Shown: positions 41,385 to 51,960, numbered from the stretch's first letter. The stretch is 64,000 bases of DNA from Gracilariopsis chorda (GCA_003194525.1 NBIV01000053.1:62001-126000); one strand, 5' to 3'. Numbers and translations: made by a program. The notes: a model not told the origin generated them from the letters alone.

Positions 41385-42952
41385 CTACTGTCCCAGTAGG
41401 CTTCTGGCATAGTTGAGTTCCTTCACAGCAGTTTTATAGTTTTTCAAAGCTGTAGGGGGCAACCAAACCGCATCATCGGCAGAATCGTTTGTAAAACGAA
41501 CTAAGTAATAGACGCGGCGTTGAATCTTGCGTTTCTGAAGGATTTCAGGGACTTCTTGTTCGACCTCGCCGTCGCTATTGACGACAACATCCAGAGTTTC
41601 TACAGAGCCTGGGTGATATGGCTTCAATTTAGAAACATGTATGACGTCGTGCGATTTCTTCATACTAGGCGGTAGTTAAATACGATACGTGACAGGACCA
41701 AGAACCTGTAGGATTCGGAAGAGAACAATAAACAGAGGCTGCCACTTTTTCGATAGAGTTGCGCGTCTTGCCAGAGAAAAAGAATTGGCTTCAAGCAACA
41801 CCAAATCGTTCTTCTCAAATACCACATCTCGCCTGCACATGTCAGCATAATACTTCTGTCTGGCACTAGAAACGGCAAGATGATCGCGCGCTAATGCTCG
41901 TAAAGCGTTGCAACGGTCACCCGAGTCGACGTCTTCCTGTGATCGAACGGTGCAGTGTTCAAGCTGGTGAGTGAAGGGCGTGTGTGGAATAAAACCAAGC
42001 TCAAACTGAAATGGGGCGCGCTTCGTTGACCCAGGTCGGGAGGCGTTGTATTCATACTGGAGGGTTGGAAGCAATAAATCTCATGTCCTAGGGTCTTTCT
42101 GCACGATCGCGCGGAGCATGGATGAAACGGTTCTCATCATATTTTCCGACTGGCCATTCGTCTGTGGGTGGTTCGTAGAGGAAACGTTGCAGCGAACGTT
42201 AAGCAGCTCAACTAGAAATTTCCAGAAGTTTGAGGTGACCTTCGAGTCGCGATCACTGACCATGGTATGTAGTATACCATGTAATGCAAAGATGTGGGTG
42301 TCGAACAAGTGCATAGTATCGCGAACAGTTGCAGTCTTCGTGGTTGGGATGAATATTCGATAGTTTGTCGACATTAACGAGAAAAGCATCATGTCCACGG
42401 TCTGAAGTCGGGATCTCGGTAAGAAAGTCAAAGGTTACGATTTGTTAACAACGATTGAGGATTGGGAGGGGCTGTAACGATCCCTGTGATTAACGATTAG
42501 AAGACTTGTTGGACTGACATTATCGACAGGACCAAACGTACGTGAGAACTGTTTCGTACATGTTTGGCCAGAACACGTATCGATAGGCGGCAAAGTATGT
42601 CTTGTCAGCGCCCAGCTGACCAACGCCATGGAAATATTTCATAAGTGTAGTACGGACGGTGGGCGTTGCGATATACAATCAGAGGGAGCCAGTTCCAATC
42701 CAGTACAGCTTATCGTTAGAGATCTTATAACTGCGTAAGTGACGTCAGACGATGCCGGAAGGTTGATGTGATGGATGGCGCAGCGCGTGGAGCATGTCTG
42801 TAGCAAAAGAATCATCCACGTATGCGGCACCCACCGAAGTCATGAAGTTTGGAATGTGGGCGTCGAGAGAACTGGGGAACATGATCTGGTGTACGGCTGA
42901 GAGCGTCTGGAACAACGTTCAAATGTTCGGCGAGATGTTTGATTTCAAACGA
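41385..42952 (-). pseudogene. Older Ty3/gypsy pol remnant (RNase H end, integrase, chromodomain-like tail)
   Basis: Minus-strand segments in order: RNase H end (FEIKHLAEHLNVVPDALSR, 42952-42870), integrase core (MVSDRDSKVTSNFWKFL and SSTNHPQTNGQSENMMRTV, 42431-42081), post-core region (42074-41676) and a chromodomain-like tail (RRVYYLVRFTNDSADDAVWL, 41663-41385). Frameshifts separate them. Its 5' continuation lies at 48398-48545, on the far side of the young Ty3 insertion. It is related to the fragment at 57-620. Confidence 0.75.
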
Positions 42953-42957
42953 ATGCT
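42953..42957. repeat. Target-site duplication of the young Ty3 element, left
   Basis: ATGCT, repeated at 48393-48397 directly after the other LTR. Five bases is the usual Ty3 duplication. Confidence 0.9.
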
Positions 42958-43328
42958 TGTTGATCGGATACGCTACGAAGAGAGAGCCGACGGTGCGTAG
43001 GCTTGTCGGGCAAAGTTGACAGGCACAAAGACCTCAGAAGTCCTACTGAGGCTGCCTCCTTCCCTTAGAGTTCTTCCTCTAAGAGTCGGCTTTTATATTC
43101 TATTTCTAATGTGCTCTCTCCTATGCTGGGAGGCTTGAACGTTTTCGGCATTGCGTGTACATTGCGCGGTGTGCCGCGCAATTCTATGCGAATCAACTTC
43201 AGTCCTGTTCCGCGGGTTGCGTGTGCGCTGCGCGACTTGCCATGCAATACGCTGCGATTCACCTTGAATCGCGTTCCTCTTATCGGAACGTAAGAATGCA
43301 TCTCGGAGAATTGCTTAGATCATCAACA
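42958..43328 (-). repeat. 3' LTR of the young Ty3 element
   Basis: 371 bp, near identical to 48022-48392. Contains a TTATATTC box-like AT stretch and repeated GCGCGG/GCGTGT segments. Confidence 0.93.
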
Positions 43329-43345
43329 GTCCCCCATAATCAAGC
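43329..43345 (-). other. Polypurine tract of the young Ty3 element
   Basis: On the minus strand TTATGGGGGAC immediately precedes the 3' LTR and lies just after the gag-pol stop, the expected site for plus-strand priming. Confidence 0.6.
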
Positions 43346-43355
43346 GATAGTTTGG

Positions 43356-46300
43356 TTATTGCAGATCGATGTCACGAGCAATTCGGCGCTGGCGCTGTGT
43401 TCCTGACGTTCGCAGATCTTCGATGTATTCTTTCAGTAGTACAGGCACGTCCTGTTCGAGAGAATCAAAAGATACCCAGTCGGTTTCTTCGTCACTGAAT
43501 CCGTTCCATTTGACGAGTAGTTGTATCCTGCCTGAAAGTCTTCTGATATCCCTAAACTCCTCGATCGTCAGCAGTTCGTTCGCTTGGTAGGCTAGATGAT
43601 CTTTGATTTCTTGCGTAACTTCAAAGTCCTTGTTACGGAAAAACTTTAAACGACGACCGTGTACCCATTCTTTGTTTCCGTTTAGCAGATTCTCTACTTC
43701 GAAGACGTAGTTATCTCTGCAATTCGTTACTCTAGATGGTCCCAACCATTTTAGATTCATTTTAGATCCAGCGTGCTTCTGCAGTACGCCTCGAAGAACG
43801 TAATCCCCTTCGCAGAAGTTAATTGGACGTACTCCGGTTCGGCGATTGTGTGAGTCGACGGCGTTTTTTCGCTGCCTCTTTGAACGATCAGCACACTCAC
43901 GGTGTATCTTTGAAAGTGAATCGTGAAACTTCTCGATGTTTCCTAGTGCTTTTACCGTTTCCGTCTTAACGCACTCTACCTTTCTGAAGTTGTGGTTCTT
44001 AATGATGGCAGAAAGTGGCGAATCTCTTGGAAGGCCTGTGAATACCGTTAGAGGGCATTTCCCGTTTAGTCTGCGTGTTGGTGAGTTGTTGAGGGCGGAC
44101 TGAATGAGTGTGATAACAGACGGCCAGGCGGTTTGCGGTAGCTGGAACTCGGAGAGTATTGCTCTAGACATTCTGAGAAGTTCCCGGCATACAACTTCCA
44201 CCGAACCGTTGCTCCACGGGCAGTACGGGAGCGTGAAATGGTGCTTGGCCTTCAATGCGTCGGAGATACGTTCGACCAGCTTGTTCTTGAAGTGGCTGCC
44301 TTTGTCCGATATCCAACATTTTGACACTCCGAATGAGGCAAACCAGTTCAGTAGGATTGTTGCTGTTGCTTCCGCGTCGGCTTCGGCTGTAGGTTTCAGC
44401 CAAACATAGCCCGAGAGGTCGTCCTTGACGATCAATACGTAAACCAAATTCCCTTCGCCTTTCTTCATGTAGCAGTAGTCGAAGTGAATTATTTCGTTCG
44501 GTTTGCTTGCGTGCATTGTGTGTCCCAAAGGGCTTGGCACGGTGCAACCGGGCTCGGTTGCGATGCAATGAAAACAGGACCGTACGAACTGTTGGGTGTC
44601 TTGTCGAAGATCCTTCCACCAGAAGTGTTCAAGTAATGATTCCAGCGTGGTCTGAGAAGCTCTATGGCCTCCCCTTCCAGTATGTGCTGCGATAAGCAGT
44701 CTGAGGCGTAGCTGATTATCTGATTGGGGTATCCATACTTGACCAGACTTCAGTTCCCACGGCTTTTTTTTCTTGGAGAGTGATCTCGGAGCTTCGGCGG
44801 CGTGGTTGTGCTGTGATACCGAGATTTCCTGCTTTGAAGGCCAGTCAAAGGCTTTGTTGAGACCAGGGTTGATTGGTGCTACCATAAGTGCGCTTATTCT
44901 TCCCACATTGGATGGGTGGACGGTCTTCTTCGGCTCAACAGCCCATCTAGTCAGCATGTCGGCCCAGACGTTCTTTTCTCCGGGAACATGTTCGATGACG
45001 TAGCGGAATGCACTCAGTTTTAGAGCCCATCGCATGAGTTTATTCGCGGTATGACGAGCGACTCCAGGATTCTGCCCGTAGGGATCATAGATGTACACGA
45101 GGTTGGCGTGGTCCGTATAGATCGAGGTTTCCCTTCCAGCGGTAAGGTAGTCCATCCTGCACATTGCTTCTACGATGGCGTATCCTTCCTTTTCTGGGAC
45201 GCTCCATCTCTCAGCTGAACCCCTGAACGCGCCGGATAGGAAGCACAGCGGCTCGTGTGTTTGAGTGTGAACTGGTATGTGATCTTCAGCTTCGGGTGAC
45301 TGCGTCAGAATGGCGGCCCAGTGCTCGTCAGAAGCGTCCGTAAAGAGGCACGTTCGGTACCCTTCTTTCGGGAGGGAGAGCTTCGTCGCGGCCGCCAGCT
45401 GGGATATTATTCTGTTAAAAGCATCTGTGTGTGTCGTCCCCCAAGAGTCGCTTACACGAACCTTCTCCACGCTTTTCTTCGTTCGTTTCCCAGCCTTCTT
45501 GTACGCGAGTTCTAGTAGATCGTGCAGAGGTTGTACTGTCTGAGAGTAGTTGGGGATAGAGGTGCGCATCCAGTTGGTGGCACACATTAGCTGTTGCAAC
45601 TCGCCGCCCATCTGCGGCATTCGCATTGTCAATAGTGCTTCGAGGTTGCGGGGGTGGAATCGAACTCCTTCCCGAGATATGATCCTTCCGCAAAACTTCA
45701 CTTCGTTACAAAAGAAACAAGATTTCGCAGGGTTGACTTTGAAACCAATGTTTTTGCACACCATCAAGAACATTTCTATGTCCGATAGCAGTTCCTTCTC
45801 GGTCTTAGCGTACATCAGGAAATCGTCGAGCCACTGTAGCATGCGTTTCACCTTCTGTGCGAAGTGTTCGCTTGTGACAGATTGAAAGTGGTTTCCAGAA
45901 TCCGTCCCGCCTTGCAGCATTCTTGTCGGTGAGTACACTCCGTCTGGCGTCTGTATGGACATTATCTCCTGTGAGGCCTGGTCAAGGGGTATTTGCCAGT
46001 AGCCATGGGTGAAGTCGATGTTTGCGAAGCACTCGCTTTCGCTGCAGTTCTGCAAGAGAGATTCCAAGTGCGGCATGGCTGATTGGAGCGGGAGCGTTCG
46101 TGCGTTAGTTCCTCGCAGGTCCACTGTGAAGCGGAGCTTTTCCGATCCTGGTTTTGGGACAGCCAGTGCTGGGCTGGCCCAACGCGCAGTAGGGTTCTTG
46201 TATACTGCTCCTATCTTTTCCAGCTGTTGCACCGTGTGTCGGATGAACTTCCTCTGGTTGGGTGCGTATCGACGCTGTGCGCATCGGAAAGGCTTTGCGT

Positions 46301-47975
46301 TGGGCTTGAGCTTCACTGACAGTGGTCGTACCTTTGCCGGTGGATGTACTCCGAGTTTGATGCCAAGACAATCCCGATGTTCCTGTAACAGCTTCCTGAG
46401 GGACTGCACTCCTTCTCGAGACATTCCGTTGCTTGCGGCTTCCTTGACCGCCTGGTCGATCGCTTTCTGGATGGGTTCGTCGGAGTCGATCCCGAAACCT
46501 GCATGCAGACATTCCGGGAGCTCTACTGGATCGTCATCGGCTTCCTGGTAGCTTAGGCCTCTAAACGCAGTTGCAGATAGCCGCGCGGTCTTCTCCATAA
46601 GTTCTTTTTCCGACATACCGCTGATTGTTGCGCCTACCTGCTGCAGATGTTTCCCGAAATCGAATCCTATTGCCTTGAGGAGTGGTATTCCCAGCAGCAC
46701 TTCGGCCATGTCTTCGTCTGCGACTAGGAACTCGACATCTCGGATGCGTACAGGGAGCCCGGTGTTTGGGAGGATGATCGTCAGGCACAGCTGGGTCTTT
46801 GCGATAGCCGTCGAGGTACAAGTTTCGTTATTCCCTTTTACAGCAGGTTCTAAGACCATTGGAGATGCGAGTCGCTGGTATGGAGTTTCGGGATGCTTCT
46901 CCCGGATTGCGGCGAGGACATTCGATGAAATCGTCGAGAAGTCTGCACCTGAATCTCCTAGTCCGAATTCCTCGATTCCATTGAGCATAATTGCGTATCG
47001 CCCTTCTTCTTCGTTCGGAATCGTTCGCGGTGTCGAACGAACGGACGAGATCTTTGCGCTCTTCCCGCGCTGCTTCTTGTTCCCGAACAGTTCGTCCAAA
47101 AGTTCTCGCCTTTTCTCCTTAGAAGTCACAGGGCACTTACTGATAGGGTGGATTCCGTCGCATTCTTCTTTGTTCAAACAAGGTTTGTTCCATTTCTCGC
47201 CTCTCTTGGCGTGGCTTGGTTCCTCTTCCCGTCTTCCAAGGCGTTCGCGTACGGTGCGACCGGTTTTCGCGGCCTTTGTTGGCGGCTCCTGGTTTGACTT
47301 GTTGTTCACATTTCTATGCTGGCTACTGCTTTGCTTTCGCTTGAGCTTGAAGGTCGCTGTCTGGACGGCGTGCACTTGATCTGCAAGTGTGGATAGTGTG
47401 TTTGCGAAGAAAGTCAGATTGCCCTTCTGCTCGGCGGTCCACATACCCATTTGGTCTTTCAATAGCTGCTTTAGCTCAGGGGGCTCCACTTTGTAAACAA
47501 GTTTCGTCACAAGTTGCTTACAACGATCTGTTTCGGTTATCACTTCCGAAGCGTTATGTTCGTCTAGTGCGGTGATCACGTCCAATACGAACTGTTCTGC
47601 TGTCCCAGCTGGGTCTCTAGGCGTGAGCGTATACGTGACCCTCGATATGGCTTCTTCGACGCGATCGTTCAAGTCTCTTGAGCTGTGGGCCAGACGTGAT
47701 TCAAACCAACTTTTCACCGCTTCATCTGTCGCCTCCTCCGCTTTGCAGGCCCCTTCTATTCTTCCTAGGATACACAAGCTGTGCACTAGTTTTGGCTTGA
47801 TGCACTGGCGAATCGTAGCTGCCTTGATTCGTTGATTAGCCGGTCTACTGGCGTTGATTTCTTCCACACGTTGAACATATGCAGAGTAGTTAGTCTCAAA
47901 TCGAATTAACTCCGGTTGGGTTGCTTTTGCCAGGGATGGCGGTTGAATCTTGTTCACTAATCCGTAGTTCGACAT
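43356..47975 (-). CDS. Ty3/gypsy gag-pol polyprotein
   Basis: The open frame starts at 48092 inside the LTR. I choose the first ATG after the 5' LTR (47975, MSNYGLVNK), giving 1,539 residues. Numbering from 48092: zinc knuckle C305, C311, H315, C320; protease GLGDSGADFS (D380); reverse transcriptase with D693 (ANIDFTHGYWQIPLD) and D756-D757 (MLQWLDDFLM instead of the common YxDD); RNase H from TDAS (919); integrase zinc site H1137, H1143, C1173, C1176 and core D1205, D1263, E1299; and a C-terminal chromodomain-like segment (LLVKWNGFSDEETDWVSF, near 1545). Gag and pol are in one frame without a stop or shift. Every catalytic residue appears present. Confidence 0.93.
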   Translation of the reverse strand: MSNYGLVNKIQPPSLAKATQPELIRFETNYSAYVQRVEEINASRPANQRIKAATIRQCIKPKLVHSLCILGRIEGACKAEEATDEAVKSWFESRLAHSSRDLNDRVEEAISRVTYTLTPRDPAGTAEQFVLDVITALDEHNASEVITETDRCKQLVTKLVYKVEPPELKQLLKDQMGMWTAEQKGNLTFFANTLSTLADQVHAVQTATFKLKRKQSSSQHRNVNNKSNQEPPTKAAKTGRTVRERLGRREEEPSHAKRGEKWNKPCLNKEECDGIHPISKCPVTSKEKRRELLDELFGNKKQRGKSAKISSVRSTPRTIPNEEEGRYAIMLNGIEEFGLGDSGADFSTISSNVLAAIREKHPETPYQRLASPMVLEPAVKGNNETCTSTAIAKTQLCLTIILPNTGLPVRIRDVEFLVADEDMAEVLLGIPLLKAIGFDFGKHLQQVGATISGMSEKELMEKTARLSATAFRGLSYQEADDDPVELPECLHAGFGIDSDEPIQKAIDQAVKEAASNGMSREGVQSLRKLLQEHRDCLGIKLGVHPPAKVRPLSVKLKPNAKPFRCAQRRYAPNQRKFIRHTVQQLEKIGAVYKNPTARWASPALAVPKPGSEKLRFTVDLRGTNARTLPLQSAMPHLESLLQNCSESECFANIDFTHGYWQIPLDQASQEIMSIQTPDGVYSPTRMLQGGTDSGNHFQSVTSEHFAQKVKRMLQWLDDFLMYAKTEKELLSDIEMFLMVCKNIGFKVNPAKSCFFCNEVKFCGRIISREGVRFHPRNLEALLTMRMPQMGGELQQLMCATNWMRTSIPNYSQTVQPLHDLLELAYKKAGKRTKKSVEKVRVSDSWGTTHTDAFNRIISQLAAATKLSLPKEGYRTCLFTDASDEHWAAILTQSPEAEDHIPVHTQTHEPLCFLSGAFRGSAERWSVPEKEGYAIVEAMCRMDYLTAGRETSIYTDHANLVYIYDPYGQNPGVARHTANKLMRWALKLSAFRYVIEHVPGEKNVWADMLTRWAVEPKKTVHPSNVGRISALMVAPINPGLNKAFDWPSKQEISVSQHNHAAEAPRSLSKKKKPWELKSGQVWIPQSDNQLRLRLLIAAHTGRGGHRASQTTLESLLEHFWWKDLRQDTQQFVRSCFHCIATEPGCTVPSPLGHTMHASKPNEIIHFDYCYMKKGEGNLVYVLIVKDDLSGYVWLKPTAEADAEATATILLNWFASFGVSKCWISDKGSHFKNKLVERISDALKAKHHFTLPYCPWSNGSVEVVCRELLRMSRAILSEFQLPQTAWPSVITLIQSALNNSPTRRLNGKCPLTVFTGLPRDSPLSAIIKNHNFRKVECVKTETVKALGNIEKFHDSLSKIHRECADRSKRQRKNAVDSHNRRTGVRPINFCEGDYVLRGVLQKHAGSKMNLKWLGPSRVTNCRDNYVFEVENLLNGNKEWVHGRRLKFFRNKDFEVTQEIKDHLAYQANELLTIEEFRDIRRLSGRIQLLVKWNGFSDEETDWVSFDSLEQDVPVLLKEYIEDLRTSGTQRQRRIARDIDLQ

Positions 47976-48021
47976 GCTCTCCTTGTAACGTCTCGGTACG
48001 ATTTGACGTCTCAAAGCGCTT

Positions 48022-48392
48022 TGTTGATCGGATACGCTACGAAGAGAGAGCCGACGGTGCGTAGGCTTGTCGGGCAAAGTTGACAGGCACAAAGACCTCA
48101 GAAGTCCTACTGAGGCTGCCTCCTTCCCTTAGAGTTCTTCCTCTAAGAGTCGGCTTTTATATTCTATTTCTAATGTGCTCTCTCCTATGCTGGGAGGCTT
48201 GAACGTTTTCGGCATTGCGTGTACATTGCGCGGTGTGCCGCGCAACTCTATGCGAATCAACTTCAGTCCTGTTCCGCGGGTTGCGTGTGCGCTGCGCGAC
48301 TTGCCATGCAATACGCTGCGATTCACCTTGAATCGCGTTCCTCTTATCGGAACGTAAGAATGCATCTCGGAGAATTGCTTAGATCATCAACA
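48022..48392 (-). repeat. 5' LTR of the young Ty3 element
   Basis: 371 bp, paired with 42958-43328. On the minus strand it is followed directly by AAGCGCTTTGAGACGTCAA, where the primer site should be; this is not the common TGG-start form. Confidence 0.93.
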
Positions 48393-48397
48393 ATGCT
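48393..48397. repeat. Target-site duplication of the young Ty3 element, right
   Basis: ATGCT, matching 42953-42957. Confidence 0.9.
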
Positions 48398-48545
48398 CCT
48401 GGATTTCATCCAGCAAACGACATTGGCGGCCAGTGAGCTTTGGTTTCGTTTGTAGGTATTGAATCGGATCATGGCCAGTGCTTAGTTTAAAGTGGCGACC
48501 ACGAAGGTAGGGCGCTCAAATACGTAGAGCACTCATAACAACAAA
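48398..48545 (-). pseudogene. Older Ty3/gypsy RNase H fragment
   Basis: Minus-strand translation gives LRGRHFKLSTGHDPIQYL then LTGRQCRLLDEIQE, the standard Ty3 RNase H block before the insertion site; the next residues continue at 42952 (FEIKHLAEHLN). This proves the young element landed inside the older one. The older element is truncated upstream of here. Confidence 0.75.
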
Positions 48546-48588
48546 GGCTTCCTCACCACACTTGCAACAAATTGCCTTTCAGAAGAAC

Positions 48589-49551
48589 ATGAAAGCTGTC
48601 TCAAACAGGTGTCATCACGTCTCTTCTACTCTCATTCAACGCACTCTGCCCATTCTCTTTTATCTTATCATTTATTCTTTCCTCACTTCTGCGTATGCCG
48701 CCAACTCTCCCGAATGTAAGAGCGAAACAAACGACAAATCAAAGAGTGTGACGTTCTTGTGCGCAGTAAACGTGACTTTCCTTCGCCAGCTGGACTGCTC
48801 CGCCGACATCACCGAGCAGTACGTGTTCCCACACACAACAGGGAGGGATTTTGAAAGGGGAATCTCTGCAATTAACGAGGTTCAGAAGGTCACCGACATA
48901 TATGTACACCGTGATGGAAAGAATATCACCCATTCTTTTGCAAAGGCGGAATCTGATAACGAAGTACGAATATCGGTGCCGACTGTCAAGTCGGCAGAAC
49001 CTGCTGTTTTCCATATTTCCTATCGTCTTTCAAACGCAGTCTTCAAGTTTTCTCGCAGTTGCAAGAATCTGGATGCTAAACCAAAACAAGGAGAAAATGC
49101 CAACATCATGAGGTGGCGCTCAGGAGAGTGGGATAAAAGCTTCAACACCCTTTCCGTTTCTTTCTTGAACAATAATTCCAAGGCAAGGCTTCGTATCCTC
49201 AGCTCTGGATTCAACGTTAAGAAAACGTATCGAGGGAATACGACAGTGGCTGCAAAGAACGTAGACGATCTTGTCGAAGTATATGCAAAAGAGTGGGGAA
49301 CGAAAACGTGCACCATAGATCTGAAATGCTTCGGAAAGAAAGAAGAGAAATTGTCATGGTTGGCCATCATGGCAATCGTCTTTGCAAGTATCTCTTTGGC
49401 GTTTGGGGCTTTGAAGATAATCATTATGGTGTGCAGCTGCATCTTCGAATGTGAGGCATGCTCCATTTGTGGCGAGATGGAGTGCGATGTTGAGCCTTGC
49501 CTTGAAATATTGGAGCTCTGCGGCCTTTGCTGTGGGGGCGGAGATGCGTAA
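48589..49551 (+). CDS. Signal-peptide membrane protein resembling DUF2207
   Basis: 320 residues from ATG 48589. A hydrophobic N-terminal segment (LPILFYLIIYSFLTSAYA) looks like a cleaved signal peptide. The lumenal/extracellular domain resembles the N-terminal DUF2207 pattern: ITEQYVFPHTTGRDFERGIS, a beta-rich stretch ending VFHISYRLSNAVFKF, and later MRWRSGEWDKSFNTLSVSF. One transmembrane helix follows (WLAIMAIVFASISLAFGAL), then a short cytoplasmic tail with about ten cysteines (CSCIFECEACSICGEMEC ... LCGLCCGGG), which may bind metal or be acylated. DUF2207 proteins are membrane proteins of unknown function. This is the only intact non-transposon gene seen. No intron is apparent. Confidence 0.7.
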   Translation: MKAVSNRCHHVSSTLIQRTLPILFYLIIYSFLTSAYAANSPECKSETNDKSKSVTFLCAVNVTFLRQLDCSADITEQYVFPHTTGRDFERGISAINEVQKVTDIYVHRDGKNITHSFAKAESDNEVRISVPTVKSAEPAVFHISYRLSNAVFKFSRSCKNLDAKPKQGENANIMRWRSGEWDKSFNTLSVSFLNNNSKARLRILSSGFNVKKTYRGNTTVAAKNVDDLVEVYAKEWGTKTCTIDLKCFGKKEEKLSWLAIMAIVFASISLAFGALKIIIMVCSCIFECEACSICGEMECDVEPCLEILELCGLCCGGGDA

Positions 49552-50269
49552 CCTGTACACAAGCGCGATAAAGCCGTGAAGCGTTTACGACGGCATTAAA
49601 CAGGCAACATTCCACAATGGAACCAAGAGATTACTGGCCGTATAGTCGCGAGTGCATTCTTCCCTGGAGGAACTACGGACGTCAGAAAGAACGAATTTTG
49701 ATACGGTCGCTCTGGAGAGAGTCTCGAGAGGAGTTTGTCAGAGGTCATTTATGAGAAGAACCTATATTGAGTGGTCGGCAAGGATAGGATAAGTCCATTC
49801 TGGGTTCGAAAAGAATCATTATCGAGCACAGGGATAGGCGTAGACAGCCTTATTGCTCCTAAAGAATGAACTCAAGATGCGCACCGTACCTTGGCAGCCT
49901 TGAACGGAGGATGATTCATTTTGGCATCGCATAGACACACACAGGTGCATGAACACATTGCTTAAAATGAAGTCTCGGCAGATTCATTGGCTGGAAAGGA
50001 ACTGGTGTCTGCTGCTGGGACATTCGTGCAGAATGCGTTTGCTTGATTTAAGACGAGCACGTGCGTGATCAAAGGTGATAACAGAACAACGTGGTTTGGC
50101 ACGACTTCGTGTCGATGTCAGGTCTCTAGGACAAGTGCACATTCAATTGCTGTAACCCGAACTGACCATGCAACGTTTAGGGATTAGCTTTAATCAACAA
50201 GTGTAGATATTTTATTTTGTTATCTATCCAACCAGAACGCACGAAAAGGCGATAATCCAAAATTGGCGA
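49552..50269. other. Non-coding, nothing recognised
   Basis: About 700 bases after the membrane-protein gene without a supported gene or repeat. It should contain that gene's 3' untranslated region. Confidence 0.4.
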
Positions 50270-50381
50270 GCTTGTTTTGAATAAGCGCCTATCCAATCAT
50301 ACTCGATTACGTGCTCTCGGGCCGCCGCCCGTCACGATTCATTGTGTCGGTTATTGTTTGAGGTGCTTATTCAAAACAAGC
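50270..50381. repeat. Short foldback (MITE-like) element
   Basis: 20-base arms GCTTGTTTTGAATAAGCGCC (50270-50289) and its inverse at 50362-50381 with one mismatch, enclosing about 72 bases with a GGGCCGCCGCCCG core. No target duplication was resolved. Confidence 0.65.
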
Positions 50382-51960
50382 ACGCTATTTGTCAGGCATT
50401 CCCCCCAATCTGTGACCTAGGTGGAAAAGGCGCGGAGAGGGCGGAGTCCCTATGAGATTTGATCTCATCAGAGAGCTTACACCTGCGCAGAATTCTGCGA
50501 GCCAAACACAGAATTCCGGCAAGTTTGCTTGCCCACATGTAAACTGAAATTGATACAGAATTCTATTTTCGGAGGGTTTACGCAAGCACCCACAAATTGA
50601 CTCTTGAGTATTATACAGGAAAGTCTCATCATCTGTCATGCTCCGGGACTTTGACAGCAGCCATCATGTCCGGTCATCGCCAAAAAGGCCAGAGCTTAGT
50701 TGCAATTGCAAATAAATCCCTTAGTTTTACTTGCACGTTACAGGCTATCTTTCGCAAGCGTATTGTGCAAAAAGCATCTGGTTTTTTCCTCGGACCACGC
50801 TTTATTGCAGCATGCGCAAACAAATGCGCCATCGTGATAACCATACCAACTATCTCCGCCATCGCAACGATTTTTTCCTCACTGACTTTACATTGCACTT
50901 CAATTTGCTTATTGACTTACAATGTATCACCCAATTTTGATTTTGTGAAGACGGTCTTACTAAACTCGTTCTTGTTATGGCTTGGCTCTTTGTTAAGCCT
51001 TCAACTACCTGTAATTGGTAAGCCTGTCCACCTGTTTTATCATCTTACGTCGTACGTTCTCAAATTCCTACTCTACCGCGTTGGCTAGACTTCGAAGAGC
51101 TCTTTAGAAAGAACGCGTCACAGCTGTCCGAGATCTTTTGGGAACCGATAGAGCTAAAACTCTATGCAATAAATCATTTGCTCACCAGCCCCATAAGTGT
51201 CAAATGTCTCATTTGAAGACGTTTTCTTACGAATACACTATAGATAGAATGTTTAACTTGTTGCCGAACTGCGTCTGCTTTATAGAAGGGACTGTGTTTG
51301 GCATTACAAGGCAATAAGGTAGCCTTGCGCAGCGTGTTGTATACAATTGACATAAGTGCAAGCATGCACTTAAATATCAAGCGGTTTGTACTACCTATGG
51401 AATTATCATGCACCTATATGGCCCGCTTGAAGGGCGTAAACACGAATGGACATGATACATTTTCTCCGGACTGGACTAAGAACTGCCACAAGAGCTGCAG
51501 CATCAAGATGAATAGTATTATATATATGAACACTCGGGTTATAATGAAAGGTGGTTTATGGTGGTGCCCTTTTAGATTGCAACCCTATCACCAGCAAAGA
51601 CAGCTTTCAACAGCGCTATGTCAGGCGTGCGTATCAGCGTAGTGTGGGCCTTCAAAGAGCTCAAAATACACTTTGCTACAGTGGAATTCAAGTGCAAGAT
51701 CAAGGTTTTCGAACCACCTATCGGTATGTTATACACAGCATCGATACTGTTGTCGAACTTCCACAACTGTTGCTATCCCAACCAGATATCAAAGTACTTC
51801 GGTGCGCCCCCTTTCTCTCTTGAAGAGTATGTATCGCCTAAAGAATAGCTAGCGAAGAGCCCCGCGGAGCGAGGAAAAAGTCGGCGTCCCGAGGTGACCG
51901 ACGGCGTGAAGCGAGCGGAATTTTTCGCAGCCCCACAGGAAGCTCTCCGCGAGAAAACGC
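50382..51960. other. Unassigned; weak hydrophobic frame at 50597-51088
   Basis: A 163-residue plus-strand frame (50597-51088) is hydrophobic with repeated Ile/Leu/Ser segments, but has no family signal, and there is no coding evidence beyond length. Other frames at 51298-51848 are short and overlapping. An AGAATTC-rich stretch at 50485-50570 resembles the sequence near 2300. A GC-rich patch with GAGCGAGG/CGAGCGG repeats lies at 51850-51960. Confidence 0.25.

Larger units (their letters stand above)
42958..48392 (-). mobile_element. Young, apparently complete Ty3/gypsy retrotransposon (5.4 kb)
   Basis: Two 371-bp LTRs with TGTTGAT...ATCAACA ends, differing at one base that I could find (T/C near 43184 versus 48248), a perfect ATGCT duplication, a purine tract just before the 3' LTR and a single intact gag-pol frame. 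It is inserted in the RNase H segment of an older Ty3 element of the same orientation. All visible features are those of a recently inserted, potentially active element. Confidence 0.93.

Noticed and set aside
47976..48092. Start of the Ty3 gag-pol at 48092
   Set aside because: This ATG lies inside the 5' LTR; the first ATG after the LTR (47975) is the more likely start.
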